Shown one piece after another: positions 24,148 through 34,235 of a DNA stretch of 64,000 nucleotides (position 1 is the first letter of the stretch; every line of letters starts with the position of its first letter). The notes under the pieces were generated by a model. It was not told the DNA's origin and made no database searches. It saw nothing but the letters and a program-made list of their open reading frames with translations. Source of the DNA: Branchiostoma floridae (lineage: Eukaryota; Chordata; Leptocardii; Amphioxiformes; Branchiostomatidae). Location of the stretch: contig NC_049994.1 in NCBI RefSeq assembly GCF_000003815.2, forward strand, positions 4,568,534-4,632,533. The letters are read 5' to 3'. Position numbers and translations under genes: made by a program.

Positions 24148-24341
24148 GCAGTGATCAGAGAATAACGTTAATGGTTTTATGTGAAACGATAAGATATGTG
24201 GGATCAGGGACTGACTGCAAATTATGTAGTCGTTAGACCTCTAGTGTCCGAGATTGAAGTGATAACAATAATGCCTTGGAGTAACGTCAGCAAATTTGTT
24301 GGCGGCTTCTAAAGTGAAATCGCACGCCACTTATTGATAGG

Positions 24342-26336
24342 CTACCACATATTTGTGCGAGTGAATCTAGTGGCCCAATACGCTGTGCTAGTTGAATGCC
24401 CATCACCCCCCCCCCCGTATCCAATAGGGCTGGGAATTTTAAACAACCGCATTAGAAAAACTGATACCAGTAATTTAGCTATATCATTCAGTACCAAGGA
24501 TAGTAACAGCAGTGTTGTAGCTGTATCATTCAGCACCAAGGACAGGGGCACCAGTCTTGTTGGTTTATCATTCAGCACCAAGGATAGTAACAGCAGTGTT
24601 GTAGCTGTATCATTCAGCACCAAGGACAGGGGCACCAGTCTTGTTGGTTTATCATTCAGCACCAAGGACAGGGGCACCAGTCTTGTAGATATATGATTCA
24701 GCACAAAGGACAGGGGCGCCAGTCTTGTAGTTAAATCATTCAGTACCAAGGACAGGGGCGCCAGTCTTGTAGTTAAATCATTCAGTACCAAGGACAGGGG
24801 CACCAGTCTTGTAGTTAAATCATTCAGTACCAAGGACAGGGGCACCAGTCTTGTAGATATATGATTCAGCACCAAGGACAGGGGCACAAGTCTTGTAGAT
24901 ATATGATTCAGCACCAAGGACAGGGGCACCAGTCTTGTAGGTTTATCATTCAGCACCAAGGACAGGGGCACCAATCTTGTAGATATATGATTCAGCACCA
25001 AGGACAGGGGCACCAGTCTTGTAGATATATGATTCAGCACCAAGGACAGGGGCACCAGTCTTGTAGGTTTATCATTCAGTACCAAGGACAGGGGCACCAG
25101 TCTTGTAGATATATGATTCAGCACCAAGGACAGGGGCACCAGTCTTGTAGTTAAATCATTCAGAACCAAGGACAGGGGCGCCAGTCTTGTAGTTAAATCA
25201 TTCAGTACCAAGGACAGGGGCACCAGTCTTGTAGATATATCATTCAGCACCAAGGACAGGGGCACCAGTCTTGTAGCTATATCATTCAGCACCAAGGACA
25301 AGTGCACAAGTCTTGTAGCTATATTATTCAGCACCAAGGACAGGGGCACCAGTCTTGTAGATATATCATTCAGCACCAAGGACAGGGGCACCAGTCTTGT
25401 GGCTATATCATTCAGCACCAAGGACAGGGGCACCAGTCTTGTAGGTTTAGCATTCAGCACCAAGGATAGGGGCACCAGTCTTGTAGCTATATCATTTAAC
25501 ACCAAGGACGGGGGCACCAGTCTTGTAGCTTTATCATTTAGGACCAAGTACGGGGGCACCAGTCTTGTAGCTATATCATACTGTACCAAGTACAGGGGCA
25601 CCAATCTTGTAGTTAAATCATTCAGAACCAAGGACAGGGGCGCCAGTCTTGTAGTTAAATCATTCAGTACCAAGGACAGGGGCACCAGTCTTGTAGCTAT
25701 ATCATTCAGCACCAAGGACAAGTGCACAAGTCTTGTAGTTATATCATTCAGCACCAAGGACAGGGGCACCAGTCTTGTAGGTTTATCATTCAGCACCAAG
25801 GACAGGGACACCAGTCTTGTAGATATATCATTCAGCACCAAGGACAGGGGCGCCAGTCTTGTAGATATATGATTCAGCACCAAGGACAAGTGCACAAGTC
25901 TTGTAGCTATATCATTCAGCACCAAGGACAGGGGCACCAGTCTTGTAGGTTTATCATTCAGCACCAAGGACAGGGGCACCAGTCTTGTAGCTATATCATT
26001 TACCACCAAGGACAGGGGCACCAGTCTTGTAGCTATATCATTCAGCACCAAGGACAAGTGCACAAGTCTTGTAGCTATATCATTCAGCACCAAGGACAGG
26101 GGAACCAATCTTGTAGTTAAATCATTCAGAACCAAGGACAGTGGCGCCAGTCTTGTAGTTAAATCATTCAGTGCCAAGGACAGGGGCACCAGTCTTGTAG
26201 CTATATCATTCAGCACCAAGGACAGGTGCGTCAGTCTTGTAGTTAAATCATTCAGTACCAAGGACAGGGGCACCAAATTGCTAGCACTGCCGACAGTGAC
26301 AGACACTATACAGACAATACAAATTGAATTAGACAT
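24342..26336 (-). CDS. Uncertain 664-codon repeat protein encoded by the minisatellite
   Basis: From an ATG at 26336 the minus strand is open for 664 codons. The start MSNSICIVCIVSVTVGSAS looks like a signal peptide. About 43 copies of a 14-residue unit follow, consensus LSLVLNDIATRLVP with variants NDLTTR, NDKPTR, NHISTR and DTATTL, then a non-repeat tail with GYGGGGDGHSTS. Unit variants that put stops in the plus-strand frames (GATATATGA) stay open here. No intron or promoter signal was recognised and I know no family with this repeat. It may be only a by-product of a 42-bp unit divisible by three. Confidence 0.25.
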   Translation of the reverse strand: MSNSICIVCIVSVTVGSASNLVPLSLVLNDLTTRLTHLSLVLNDIATRLVPLSLALNDLTTRLAPLSLVLNDLTTRLVPLSLVLNDIATRLVHLSLVLNDIATRLVPLSLVVNDIATRLVPLSLVLNDKPTRLVPLSLVLNDIATRLVHLSLVLNHISTRLAPLSLVLNDISTRLVSLSLVLNDKPTRLVPLSLVLNDITTRLVHLSLVLNDIATRLVPLSLVLNDLTTRLAPLSLVLNDLTTRLVPLYLVQYDIATRLVPPYLVLNDKATRLVPPSLVLNDIATRLVPLSLVLNAKPTRLVPLSLVLNDIATRLVPLSLVLNDISTRLVPLSLVLNNIATRLVHLSLVLNDIATRLVPLSLVLNDISTRLVPLSLVLNDLTTRLAPLSLVLNDLTTRLVPLSLVLNHISTRLVPLSLVLNDKPTRLVPLSLVLNHISTRLVPLSLVLNHISTRLVPLSLVLNDKPTRLVPLSLVLNHISTRLVPLSLVLNHISTRLVPLSLVLNDLTTRLVPLSLVLNDLTTRLAPLSLVLNDLTTRLAPLSFVLNHISTRLVPLSLVLNDKPTRLVPLSLVLNDTATTLLLLSLVLNDKPTRLVPLSLVLNDTATTLLLLSLVLNDIAKLLVSVFLMRLFKIPSPIGYGGGGDGHSTSTAYWATRFTRTNMW
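24452..26280. repeat. 42-bp minisatellite, about 43 copies
   Basis: Tandem units of ATCATTCAGCACCAAGGACA plus GGGGCACCAGTCTTGTAGCT, kept at 42 bp with no frame-breaking indels over 1.8 kb. Most variation sits at the unit junction (GCTAT, GTTAA, GGTTT, GATAT before TCA/TGA). Repeated blocks of the same variants show amplification of multi-unit segments. Confidence 0.97.
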
Positions 26337-27959
26337 TGACGCAATCAAAGGGGTAAGACGATGACTCTATTTACCTGCCAACGCACTAACGCAAAAGTAC
26401 GTTTACCCGTAGGAACACCATATGACGCAGGGACGTATTGAAACCAGACGTCCAAGTGGCCTCTAATTGTCTGTAATGACTATCATGGGCACCTTACCAC
26501 GCTCACAGCTCTGCTGTGTCCTTCACGTTTGAGGCTGCAAAAGATCAGTGGATTTATATGATTTATACGTAACGTAGACACGGTCTTTTTGTTGGCGCTT
26601 TTTAAAACCATTAGAAACCCTCTTGAGAAATTCGAACAGAAAAAACAACATAGGAAGATAATGGAAAAGACACAGTTGTGAGCCTGATTGATGTAAAGGT
26701 TTCTTTTACGTAGTGTTTTGAAGAAATACGTCGTAGTTAATAGAGCCATCTAGTCTTGGAGAAAATCTGTAAATGCAGGACTCTTCTTTCTGTTACCATT
26801 TGAATGAATCCGAAGAGATTCTGATCGAAACAAATTTAAAGTAACTCCTTGCGAAGACAATTGAGAACATTTCAACTTCGATTCATGTCACTTTCGATAT
26901 ATCAATAGAACGACTTGAATTTAAGAATTTATCAATGGGAGACTAGAATATGTTTCCTATTATGATTGTCATCTAAAATCGTTCAATTGACTAGACATTT
27001 AGGAGGGACAACCCTATTATACGTTGATTTTATCATACTTAATTTTCCTTACACCCTATCCCCTATCACAGATAGACTCGTACTCTGAAAACTTTGTCGG
27101 TTGAATCGGTGACTTCACCAGTTTGAAGTCACTTTCCTTTGAAATATCATCAGGAAGGAAATATTTTGCAACAAAAATCACATTCTAAAATTTCATACAA
27201 CAAACTTAAGCTGATATTTTGAAGCTAACATTTCACATGTATATAATGATACACATGTTTTAGGTCATTTTGGGAAGGGTGACTTATTCGACGGATATTC
27301 CCATTCAATACATTAGTCGTACTCTATAACAAAACATGAATGTTCTTTGCGGGCAGGAATATAAGTTTTGCATCAAACTTATGCATCAATCTGACATGTG
27401 TAATACTTTTATTCTATTTTGACAACAGTTATACACCATGTATACACTTAGATCGAGTTTAAAATCCATCTGTCTCTTGTTGACAGACATGCTGAGCACA
27501 CCAGGTGAGATATTGATCTTCATGCCGTTTCCTGGAATTTAAGAAGACCTTGCGTTACTCCCACGATGTGGGCGTGTTCGTTCATTTGGTCCCCTCGGTT
27601 ACAGGTTGTTTCGCAACAATGCCAGTTCGAAAACGTCAGTTAGCAACAAGGTACAAGTCATTTCGCAACAAGATATAAGTCGTTTCGCAACATTTAAATG
27701 TTATCAATCTTGATAGCCTACCTGAACTAATCTGAAGTCAAGGTCCTTATCGACTCCCGATGGACGAACATCAATAGTATCAGAAATCATATTCCTAATA
27801 TAATTATACTCGCACAGCGTAAAAATCTTACCTGGTGCGAAACTAGCCGAAAGACAGTCCCGGCGGCAGAATCTCTAGTGTCTAGTGTCAAGTTTCCTCG
27901 CTGTTTCCGTATCAGTGTATCTTCTTATAGGGAGGGATTGCTCGTCGTTCCCATGTATT

Positions 27960-28107
27960 AAAGATAGATTGACTTTATTACGTCAATTACCAAAGACGGG
28001 TGCACCCCGAACCGGGATGCCCTACCCATGTTTGAACCAAGGTCTTGCAACTACTAACTGATTGGAGCCAGGAGGCTGCTACCAGTTGATCCACAAGAAC
28101 ATCCCTA
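27960..28107 (-). mobile_element. tRNA-like SINE, second family
   Basis: On the minus strand the head is GGATGTTCTTGTGGATCAAC TGGTAGCAGCC (A-box-like), then CCTTGGTTCAAACA (B-box-like), then GGGCATCCCGGTTCGGGGTG and a tail GTCAATCTATCTT. Parts of the same family recur at 49185-49325 and 49440-49556. Confidence 0.7.
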
Positions 28108-28699
28108 TGATAGGGGGTTGTCGTGTATAATGATGTAACGGAGATGTCAAATGTTTTTCTAAAGATGTCAAGTTTTCTGTCGTAATAGTCGACACAAAGC
28201 TTTTAAGTTCAAGTTTAAGAGATTTTTTAGAACAGAACCACCCGAATGAAACTTATCAATTTTTAGCAACGAGATAACGTCGACATGATTTATGTAACAT
28301 TCTTCAAAAGTGTTGTTTGAAATCTAATTGAAAGTTAGAATATAAGGAGAGGCGTAACATTAACAAGTTTCTAAGTGTTTTAAAATACTACTACGGACCC
28401 TGTTCGCGGAAGAATTTGTATATCTGATCCAGCTTCTATATTTATATTATTCATCCCTCTAAGAGCACCGGCGTCAGTATTTTGCGCTGATTAGTGATTC
28501 ATGGACAAGTTTTTCTTATGTTTAAGTGATCGTTTACGCCTGCCTTGAACGCTAGCCCATGTTCAAAATCCCACCAAAATAAATCCTGCGTTCCCAGAAG
28601 GCCTGCGAAAGAGAAGAGCATTATTAATATTTTGCTATACCTATGTCGACAGATCTAATAGGACTCTAAATGGATGTAATCTGTATCTCTCTTATATGA

Positions 28700-28808
28700 T
28701 ATCTGACCCTTACCTTCCTCATTACCTCAACGACAAGTGACTTGCAGGTCGATTTTAGCTTCTCATGAATAGATAAATGTTCAAACGTTAGTTCAAACAA
28801 ACATACCA
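28700..28808 (+). repeat. Retroelement 3'-end family, copy 2
   Basis: Shares ATCTGACCCTTACC, ATTACCTCAA, GATTTTAGCTTCTCATGAAT and a trailing GTTCAAAC with the copies at 18645 (minus) and 34122 (plus). Confidence 0.7.
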
Positions 28809-29051
28809 GAAATTTTAGATCTGCCCCTTCATCTCGCATGCGATTCCTTTTACCTCGCTCATCATAGGATAAACTAAGCAGATGTGACTGCAATTCCACG
28901 CCAATCCATTACCACATATTACCTTACTGGTACACAGGTGCTCTCACCCTTAGATAATTGGAGTAGCTATCTCTCTCCTTTCATACTTCCGGTATGTGAC
29001 TGCCTTCAGACGAATACTCCCTCATTCGTGCAAAACAGATTCCGACAAACC

Positions 29052-29249
29052 CTTAGTACTATAGTCTCTACCAGACTCCGCGTCACTGGAAAACCGTAGA
29101 AATTGAACAAATAGAGGAGTAAGCCGGCCAGAGGAGAATAGCCGTAGGTCGCGTACTGTTCCCTGGCCGGCTGCACTCCTCTGGCCGGCTTACTCCTCTA
29201 TTTGTTCCATTTCTACGGTTTTCCAGCGACCCGGAGTCTGGTAGAGACT
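29052..29249. mobile_element. MITE with 75-bp inverted ends, copy 1
   Basis: Arms starting AGTCTCTACCAGACTCCG continue through AACCGTAGAAATTGAACAAA and TAAGCCGGCCAGAGGAG. The flanks show GACAAACC at 29044-29051 and 29250-29257, an 8-bp duplication of hAT type. The left end has a short insertion before the arm. A second copy is at 47872-48085. Confidence 0.8.
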
Positions 29250-29257
29250 GACAAACC

Positions 29258-29639
29258 TTCAGCTTAGAGCAGACCTGTACGTGGTCATTGTCATGCGCTT
29301 GCGCCATTTGCCTTGCTACAAGACCATGCTAATTTGTCCTATCTAATAACTATTCTATAGATTTGACTTAATAATGTATGTGTGTTGTTAAGTTGATTTA
29401 TTCTGATTTGAGCTTTATGTTGATTACGCTATTTGTTCTTATATTGTATTTATGTATATCATTATCTTATGTTTCATTGTTATGATTTCGGTATGGCTTT
29501 TTAAAAATGTGTCTTCTGACAGCTGTTCCGCCATACCCTCCATTGTCATTGTATAAGGAGAATCTCAATCAATAAATGAATAAAGTAAACATCTTGATAT
29601 TACAGTGTTATGGTGATTTAAAGCATAATTGCAATATCA
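29258..29639. other. AT-rich spacer, possible LINE 3' end
   Basis: Ends in CCATTGTCATTGTATAAGGA followed by AATCTCAATCAATAAATGAA. This resembles the 3' tails of the LINE fragments in this window, but no coding part is attached. Confidence 0.4.
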
Positions 29640-30480
29640 CATTGGTGATTGGACGCCAGAGCTACCCACAATGCCAATGTGTATTACACCGGTCAAGCTT
29701 TGGGACTTTCACACTACCCATAATGCCATTGCGTATTATACAGATGGCAGCTTAAGAGCTTTAAAATTACCCACAATGCCTTTGTGTATTACGCTGGTGG
29801 CAGCGGTCGCACTGTATACAAGGACACTCACAAAACCCACAATCCCTTTGTGTATGGTGGCAGCGATGGTATTTACACACTTCCGGTATACCCACAATGC
29901 CATTGTGTATCATACTTGAGGCAACGGTGGAACTTCCACACTAGCTACAATGCAATTGTGTATTACACTGGTGGCAGCGGCGTTACCTTCATACTTCCGG
30001 TATAACCACAATGCACATGTGTATTACATTGGTGGCAAAAGTGGAACTTTCATACAACCTGCAATTCCATTTGTGTATTATTCTGGTGGTACTTCATACT
30101 TCCGGTATACCCGCAATGACATTGTATACTACTACTTGTATTACACTAATGACAACGGCAGAACTTTTTATACTTCTCACGATCCCTTTTTGCAATACAC
30201 TAGTGGCAGCGGTGGTACTTTCATACTATACCTACAATGGCATTGTATACTAGTACATACATGTATACAAATGTATTACACTAGCTTGAGGCAACGGTAG
30301 AAGTTTCACACTACCCACAATGCCAATTGTGTATTACACTGGTGGCAGCGGTGGGAACTTCACACTTCCAGTATATCTATAATGACATTGTACATGTAAT
30401 ACACTCGTGGCAACGGTGGAACTTTGGTACTACCCACTATCGCATTATGTATTACACTGGTGGCAGCGGTGTCCACAGTA
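29640..30480. repeat. Degenerate tandem array, unit about 52-60 bp
   Basis: About 14 copies of CCCACAATGCCATTGTGTAT TACACTGGTGGCAGCGGTGG-type sequence, each with ACTTTCACACT or ACTTCCGGTATA at the junction. The array ends 28 bp before the first recognised exon of the EF-hand gene, so it is probably in that gene's intron or promoter region. Confidence 0.85.
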
Positions 30481-30508
30481 CTCTAACTGACTTCCCCTGT
30501 CTCCCCAG

Positions 30509-30650
30509 ATTGGTGCGTGTCTGTGCTGAGCCTCATGCTGATTATGAACGCCTTTGGTCACCGCTGCGTTGCTCCTTTCCATGCCGGTCAGCTGATTCGT
30601 GTGGGGAAATCCGGAGAGTGGAAGCGCCCAGCGAGAAGGCCACCATTTAG
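30509..30650 (+). CDS. Small secreted EF-hand protein, N-terminal exon
   Basis: Open exon between the acceptor CCTGTCTCCCCAG and the donor TTTAG|GTAAGA. It encodes WCVSVLSLMLIMNAFGHRCV, then APFHAGQLIRVGKSGEW and KRPARRPPF, ending in a split Arg codon (phase 2). The hydrophobic VSVLSLMLIM stretch followed by small residues looks like a signal peptide. Met9 and Met12 of the exon could start translation, or an upstream exon may supply the start; I did not find one. The following KRP and RR sites could be processed. Phase and sense continue exactly into the exon at 31461. I do not recognise the family. Confidence 0.65.
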
Positions 30651-30828
30651 GTAAGAAACCCACATTTTCACATTTCTACACATTCAAGTTCATGCTCGCA
30701 CATACAGATATACTGTACATGTGGAGTCGGCAATATGGATGTGTACATGTGACTTATCCCTACGTCATGTTTAAACTTCAACGTCTTCATTGTTGAGGAG
30801 GTTCATCAGTCACGTATGTGTATAATTG

Positions 30829-31055
30829 CTAGCAATTTTCTTCCAATAGTAACTGTTTTAAAGGTAGAATACGTACCTCCAAATTGTCGATGTCTGACAA
30901 CACATCTTGGTCACGGAGAATGGCCTAGTCTCCATCTCGCGAGAGAACACGAGACTAGACCAGGCTTGTGTGACCAACATGTGCTGCCTGACATCGAAAA
31001 TTTTGAGGTACGTTCTCTACCTTTAAAACAGTCACTGTTGGAAGAAAATGGCTAG
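30829..31055. repeat. 227-bp fold-back with arms over 100 bp
   Basis: Left and right halves are near-perfect inverted copies: CTAGCAATTTTCTTCCAA, ACTGTTTTAAAGGTAGA, ACGTACCTC, TCGATGTC, TTGGTCAC and CCTAGTCTC on the left, matched in reverse on the right. Only a short centre (about 20 nt) is unpaired. It lies in the intron between the first two known exons of the EF-hand gene. Confidence 0.9.
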
Positions 31056-31460
31056 TAACCATTCAACATCTTCAATTTCCATTTCCATGTTTATTTCATA
31101 TGATAGTCAATAAATGCGGCACCATTGAAACGGCCATGATTGAAATTACAATATAACTTACCACCTTTACCAAAAAGACTTCGTTCAATTGACTTCTAGT
31201 AATCATTGATTTGTAGAAGGTCTGAGATGATTATTAGGAATAAACATTGCAAGAAAGATAGATATTCATTATTTTATACCACTTACTAGACTTCTAGTTC
31301 TTTGTAGGGCTAAACATGGAAGGGGTATTAGAAATTCTGAACATAAGCGAACAACATGTTTCATACTAGGGCTTATGACATAGACTTGTTCTCTGTAGGG
31401 ATACACATGGAACATGTATTTAAAATTCTGAATATAAATGAACAATATGTTTTATATCAG

Positions 31461-31573
31461 GACGTACGATGTAGACTTAGACGGAAAAGTGTCGTCCGAC
31501 GAATGGCATCGTGTTGAGGAAATGTTATCCGGATGGCCTGCTGCCGAGATCTTCTCTCTCTTGGACAGAAACG
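31461..31573 (+). CDS. Small secreted EF-hand protein, exon with EF loop 1
   Basis: Follows TTTTATATCAG and completes the split Arg, then TYDVDLDGKVSSDEWHRVEE, MLSGWPAAEIFSLLDRN. DVDLDGKVSSDE is a canonical 12-residue EF-hand calcium loop (Asp at 1, 3 and 5, Gly 6, Val 8, Glu 12). The exon ends in phase 1 at ACG|GTGAGT, inside the second EF loop. The helix EIFSLLDRN leads into that loop. The conserved ligands indicate calcium binding; its partner and site of action are unknown. Confidence 0.85.
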
Positions 31574-32064
31574 GTGAGTCAAAGTTACAGCTCCTCAAAG
31601 TCGTCCGATTTCTCGAAAACGAAATTTTTCTTAACCCCAAGCCTGCTAAGGTTGGTACCAAATTCGTATTGGTTATTTGATTAGGCAGCAGAGAGAGGTT
31701 CCAAATGGAAGAAATACAGGCTCTTCAACAAAGAACAATGTATAGCCTGTAATTTTTTCTCCGTCGTGCACGCATGCATGCTCTCATTGAAACTTTTCGT
31801 CGTCTTCGTTTCAAAGTTGGCTAAGGAGTTTTCCTTTCGAGGGAAACTCCCTCTCTTCTTTCTAGACAAACTTCCATCCGCGGCAAACACCCTTTCCCGT
31901 GGCATTCGAGCCTACTTTGAAACAAGCCAATTAGCGCCCCTAACCCCATAAAATAAAAGCGGCCCCGCTAGAAGTCTGCTAATTAAATAAAGAGGCTATC
32001 ACGATGATCGTACATTTGTTGAAAATATTCTACTAATGCTCGACATTTTTTTTTCCTGCTGCAG

Positions 32065-32180
32065 AAGACGGTTGGCTGACCAAGCCCGAATTCAACACCG
32101 GAAAGCAGCGACTTGGCGCTAAAGACTGGAATTTTGCAAGGCCTACATCCGGGATTTCCAAACGCCTGATCGGAGTTTAG
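32065..32180 (+). CDS. Small secreted EF-hand protein, terminal exon (EF loop 2)
   Basis: Starts after TTCCTGCTGCAG and joins to give DRNEDGWLTKPE, a second canonical EF loop (Asp 1, Asn 3, Asp 5, Gly 6, Leu 8, Glu 12). Then FNTGKQRLGAKDWNFARPTS and GISKRLIGV to TAG at 32178. The two loops form a standard EF pair. The three exons give a protein of about 115-123 residues. A 112-bp fold-back MITE sits 16 bp after the stop, likely in the 3' UTR. Confidence 0.85.
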
Positions 32181-32195
32181 AACAACAGATCAATC

Positions 32196-32308
32196 ATAGC
32201 CTGGTATACATCCGTATTGCAGCTCCCTAGTCTCTTCTGTTCTCTCCGCAAATACTTCGAGAGGACAGAAGACACTCGGGAGCTATAAAACGGCTGGAGC
32301 CCAGGCTA
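32196..32308. mobile_element. Fold-back MITE with AGCCTGG ends and 8-bp duplication
   Basis: Arms ATAGCCTGG...CAGCTCCCTAGT and its imperfect reverse copy, ending CCAGGCTA. The flanks are GATCAATC at 32188-32195 and 32309-32316. Almost the whole element can fold on itself. Confidence 0.8.
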
Positions 32309-32316
32309 GATCAATC

Positions 32317-32963
32317 GACGATATTAACTCATGATTCTGCACAGGACACACTGGATGGACAATGACCGTTATAAGACGGAGAAATGAGAACACATAAGAT
32401 GTAAAATTCACACGTTCAGTCAACCACAAAACAATGTAACAACAAACAGTATAGCTAACAGGAAAAGGGCTTTGAATGTATCAAGCCTTAAAAGTCATCC
32501 ATCACGACACGGCATGATCATGTGAAATATAAAAAAACAGAACAATGATAGTTATGATAATGTGTTTAGAAGGAGCATGTGCTGTATCAACCGGCTAAGA
32601 CAGAAATAATCTGCTTTGAAACCTTAACGCTCAACTTCGTGTGTGTACATTGCATTTGCATTAGTATGAAATAACAGGACTAGTGTATTTGTGACATCTT
32701 AAATTACAGGGCCGACAATGGTTTAGGATAGATATGCTAGATCCGACTGCAATATCGCTTGTTGTGCATAACTACAGTAACGTTTAATTTTGTGTTCAAA
32801 CGACGTTTCGGTAACAGTTTCACACCTTCCCCATGACAATACTAACTGCTTCTATTACGCCCTGCAGCTAGGCGTCGCTTTTAAACGTAGAGTTTAAACA
32901 CCATACACATTGATGTTTACTTACTTTACGTTTGTGTCCACATTTGTAAGAAGCGACACCTAC
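32317..32963. other. Intergenic, no gene seen
   Basis: AT-rich. CTGCAGCTAGGCGTCGCTTT near 32862 echoes the exon-donor sequence at 32964 and 35044 (CTGCAG|GTAGGTGTCGCT). This hints at a further decayed copy of that exon end. Confidence 0.4.
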
Positions 32964-33074
32964 CTGCAGTGCGTAACAGAAACAGTCAATATTGCCATGA
33001 CGAATGTGACAGACGGTCACAAAAACTACAGTTTGACTAAAACACTTGGTTTCTGTAGAAAGAACTTTGTTTCC
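32964..33074 (-). pseudogene. Decayed copy of the signal-anchor exon at 35044-35170
   Basis: The minus strand shares CCAAGTGTTTTA, GTCTGTCAC and the identical junction CTGCAG|GTAGGTGTCGCT with 35044-35170. Relative to that exon it has small indels that disrupt the matching frame (stops TAG and TGA in the hydrophobic part). Another minus-strand frame is open through it but has no ATG. It looks like a duplicated exon that has lost function, or an exon with a changed frame. Confidence 0.5.
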
Positions 33075-34121
33075 CAGTGACTCACCAAAATATTCTCGGA
33101 AATATGGCTTATTGCACGTGCTATGAAACAAGGGACAGTTCGTTTGTCATTATTTAGGTTTCCCACGGAATACAATGTCTACCAATATTTTCCTTCGCGT
33201 TATAGAGGCATGATGACAAACTTCTGATGACTCTGTGTTTCTTCAAATGCTTCAACACTCAGTAACCACACTGAAATTTACTTGTGTTTTGTTTGATTTG
33301 GTTCCTTCTTAGGTTTCACGATAGCTATAACTTTGCACACATATAGTAATAGACGCCAGATGTCACTTTAAAAATTTATTGTTACTTTCACACTGTAGCT
33401 GATCAACTATTGGTAGCTTCACAGTTGAGCTCCTGAATCCAATTATTTAGTAACTGAGACCACGGTTAAATACGTAGGGCGTTGTGTTGCACCCTTTTGT
33501 CGCAAAGGTGGCATCTCACTGCACTTGGGGCACCCGTGCGGCACTGTGTGGGGTTCGTTTACTGCGGCACTGTTGTGTTATTTCTTTAATAATTTAGATA
33601 TTTCGTAATACGTAAAAGTATAATTTAGAAGACAACAAAATACAAAAAACGTACGAAAATTCGTTCTTTATCTCTGAAATTCGTTGAGGATCTTTCAAAC
33701 CCTGCAGTGCCGCACCGGTTCTCTAAGTGCAGTGAGATACCACCTTTAGGAACGTAAAATGTGGGTCCACGGTGTTCTAAAAGACCTGTGCCTCGGGCTC
33801 GTTTAGTGGGAAGGGCTAGCTGTAGAAATATACCCCGCTACTGAAACAGCACTACAAGTGTGATTTAACAAACTGTCAAACAAATGAACGACCACCTCCT
33901 GTATCCTCCCCCAGTTCCTCCTTTATTATGTCGTCACAAGTTACGGTTGCAGCATTTGTCTATCGCCCACACCACCCACTCACTGGATCACCCTTGTGGC
34001 ATACCATCATTACGTCAAACCATATACTGTAACAGTGGGATTCAATCACCGCCAACCGACAATGCCAAACGGCTGTCAGCCTTTTAGCGTAATCGGTTGC
34101 CTGTAGCTTTATTACATTGTA
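33075..34121. other. Intergenic, no gene seen
   Basis: No motif-bearing frame. GTGCCGCAC and CAGTGAGA sequences near 33510-33560 recur in inverted order near 33700-33745 (CACTGCACTTGGGG... versus ...AAGTGCAGTG). This suggests an inverted-repeat element of about 250 bp with degraded ends. Confidence 0.4.
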
Positions 34122-34235
34122 TCTGACCCTTACCTCTATTATGACCTCAATGAATAGCGGCCTGCTGGCCGATTTGAGCTTCTCATAAATAAATAAAGGT
34201 TCAAACTAACAAACAAACAAACAAACAAACAAATC
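34122..34235 (+). repeat. Retroelement 3'-end family, copy 3, with (CAAA)n tail
   Basis: TATCTGACCCTTACCTCTAT, GACCTCAATGAATAGCGG and GATTTGAGCTTCTCATAAAT, then AATAAAGGTTCAAACTAAC and (AAAC)n. The AATAAA and the tail mark it as the 3' end of a retrotransposed sequence. Confidence 0.75.

Larger units (their letters stand above)
21300..24335 (-). mobile_element. Decayed, 5'-truncated non-LTR retrotransposon (LINE)
   Basis: Reading leftward it contains the end of an APE-type endonuclease (LFSDHCMVW near 24150, with an in-frame TAG about 85 bp upstream), a reverse transcriptase broken by one frameshift, a C-terminal Cys/His motif, and a 3' end with AATAAAGG and a (TTCA)n tail. The 5' end stops at about 24335, exactly where the minisatellite region begins. 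The motif order fits the Jockey/CR1/L2 group; finer assignment needs a phylogeny. Confidence 0.9.
26349..29043. other. Intergenic with repeat fragments, no gene seen
   Basis: AT-rich DNA containing the SINE at 27960 and the retroelement end at 28700. At 27487-27504, ACATGCTGAGCACACCAG sits between a good acceptor (TCTTGTTGACAG) and a good donor (GTGAGA), but no neighbouring exon supports it. Confidence 0.5.

Noticed and set aside
25399-26120. Plus-strand open frames inside the 42-bp minisatellite
   Set aside because: They are interrupted by unit variants with in-frame TGA and have no start context, so they look like by-products of the repeat period.
27487-27504. 18-nt micro-exon between a good acceptor and donor
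   Set aside because: No neighbouring exon, so the splice-site pair may be chance.
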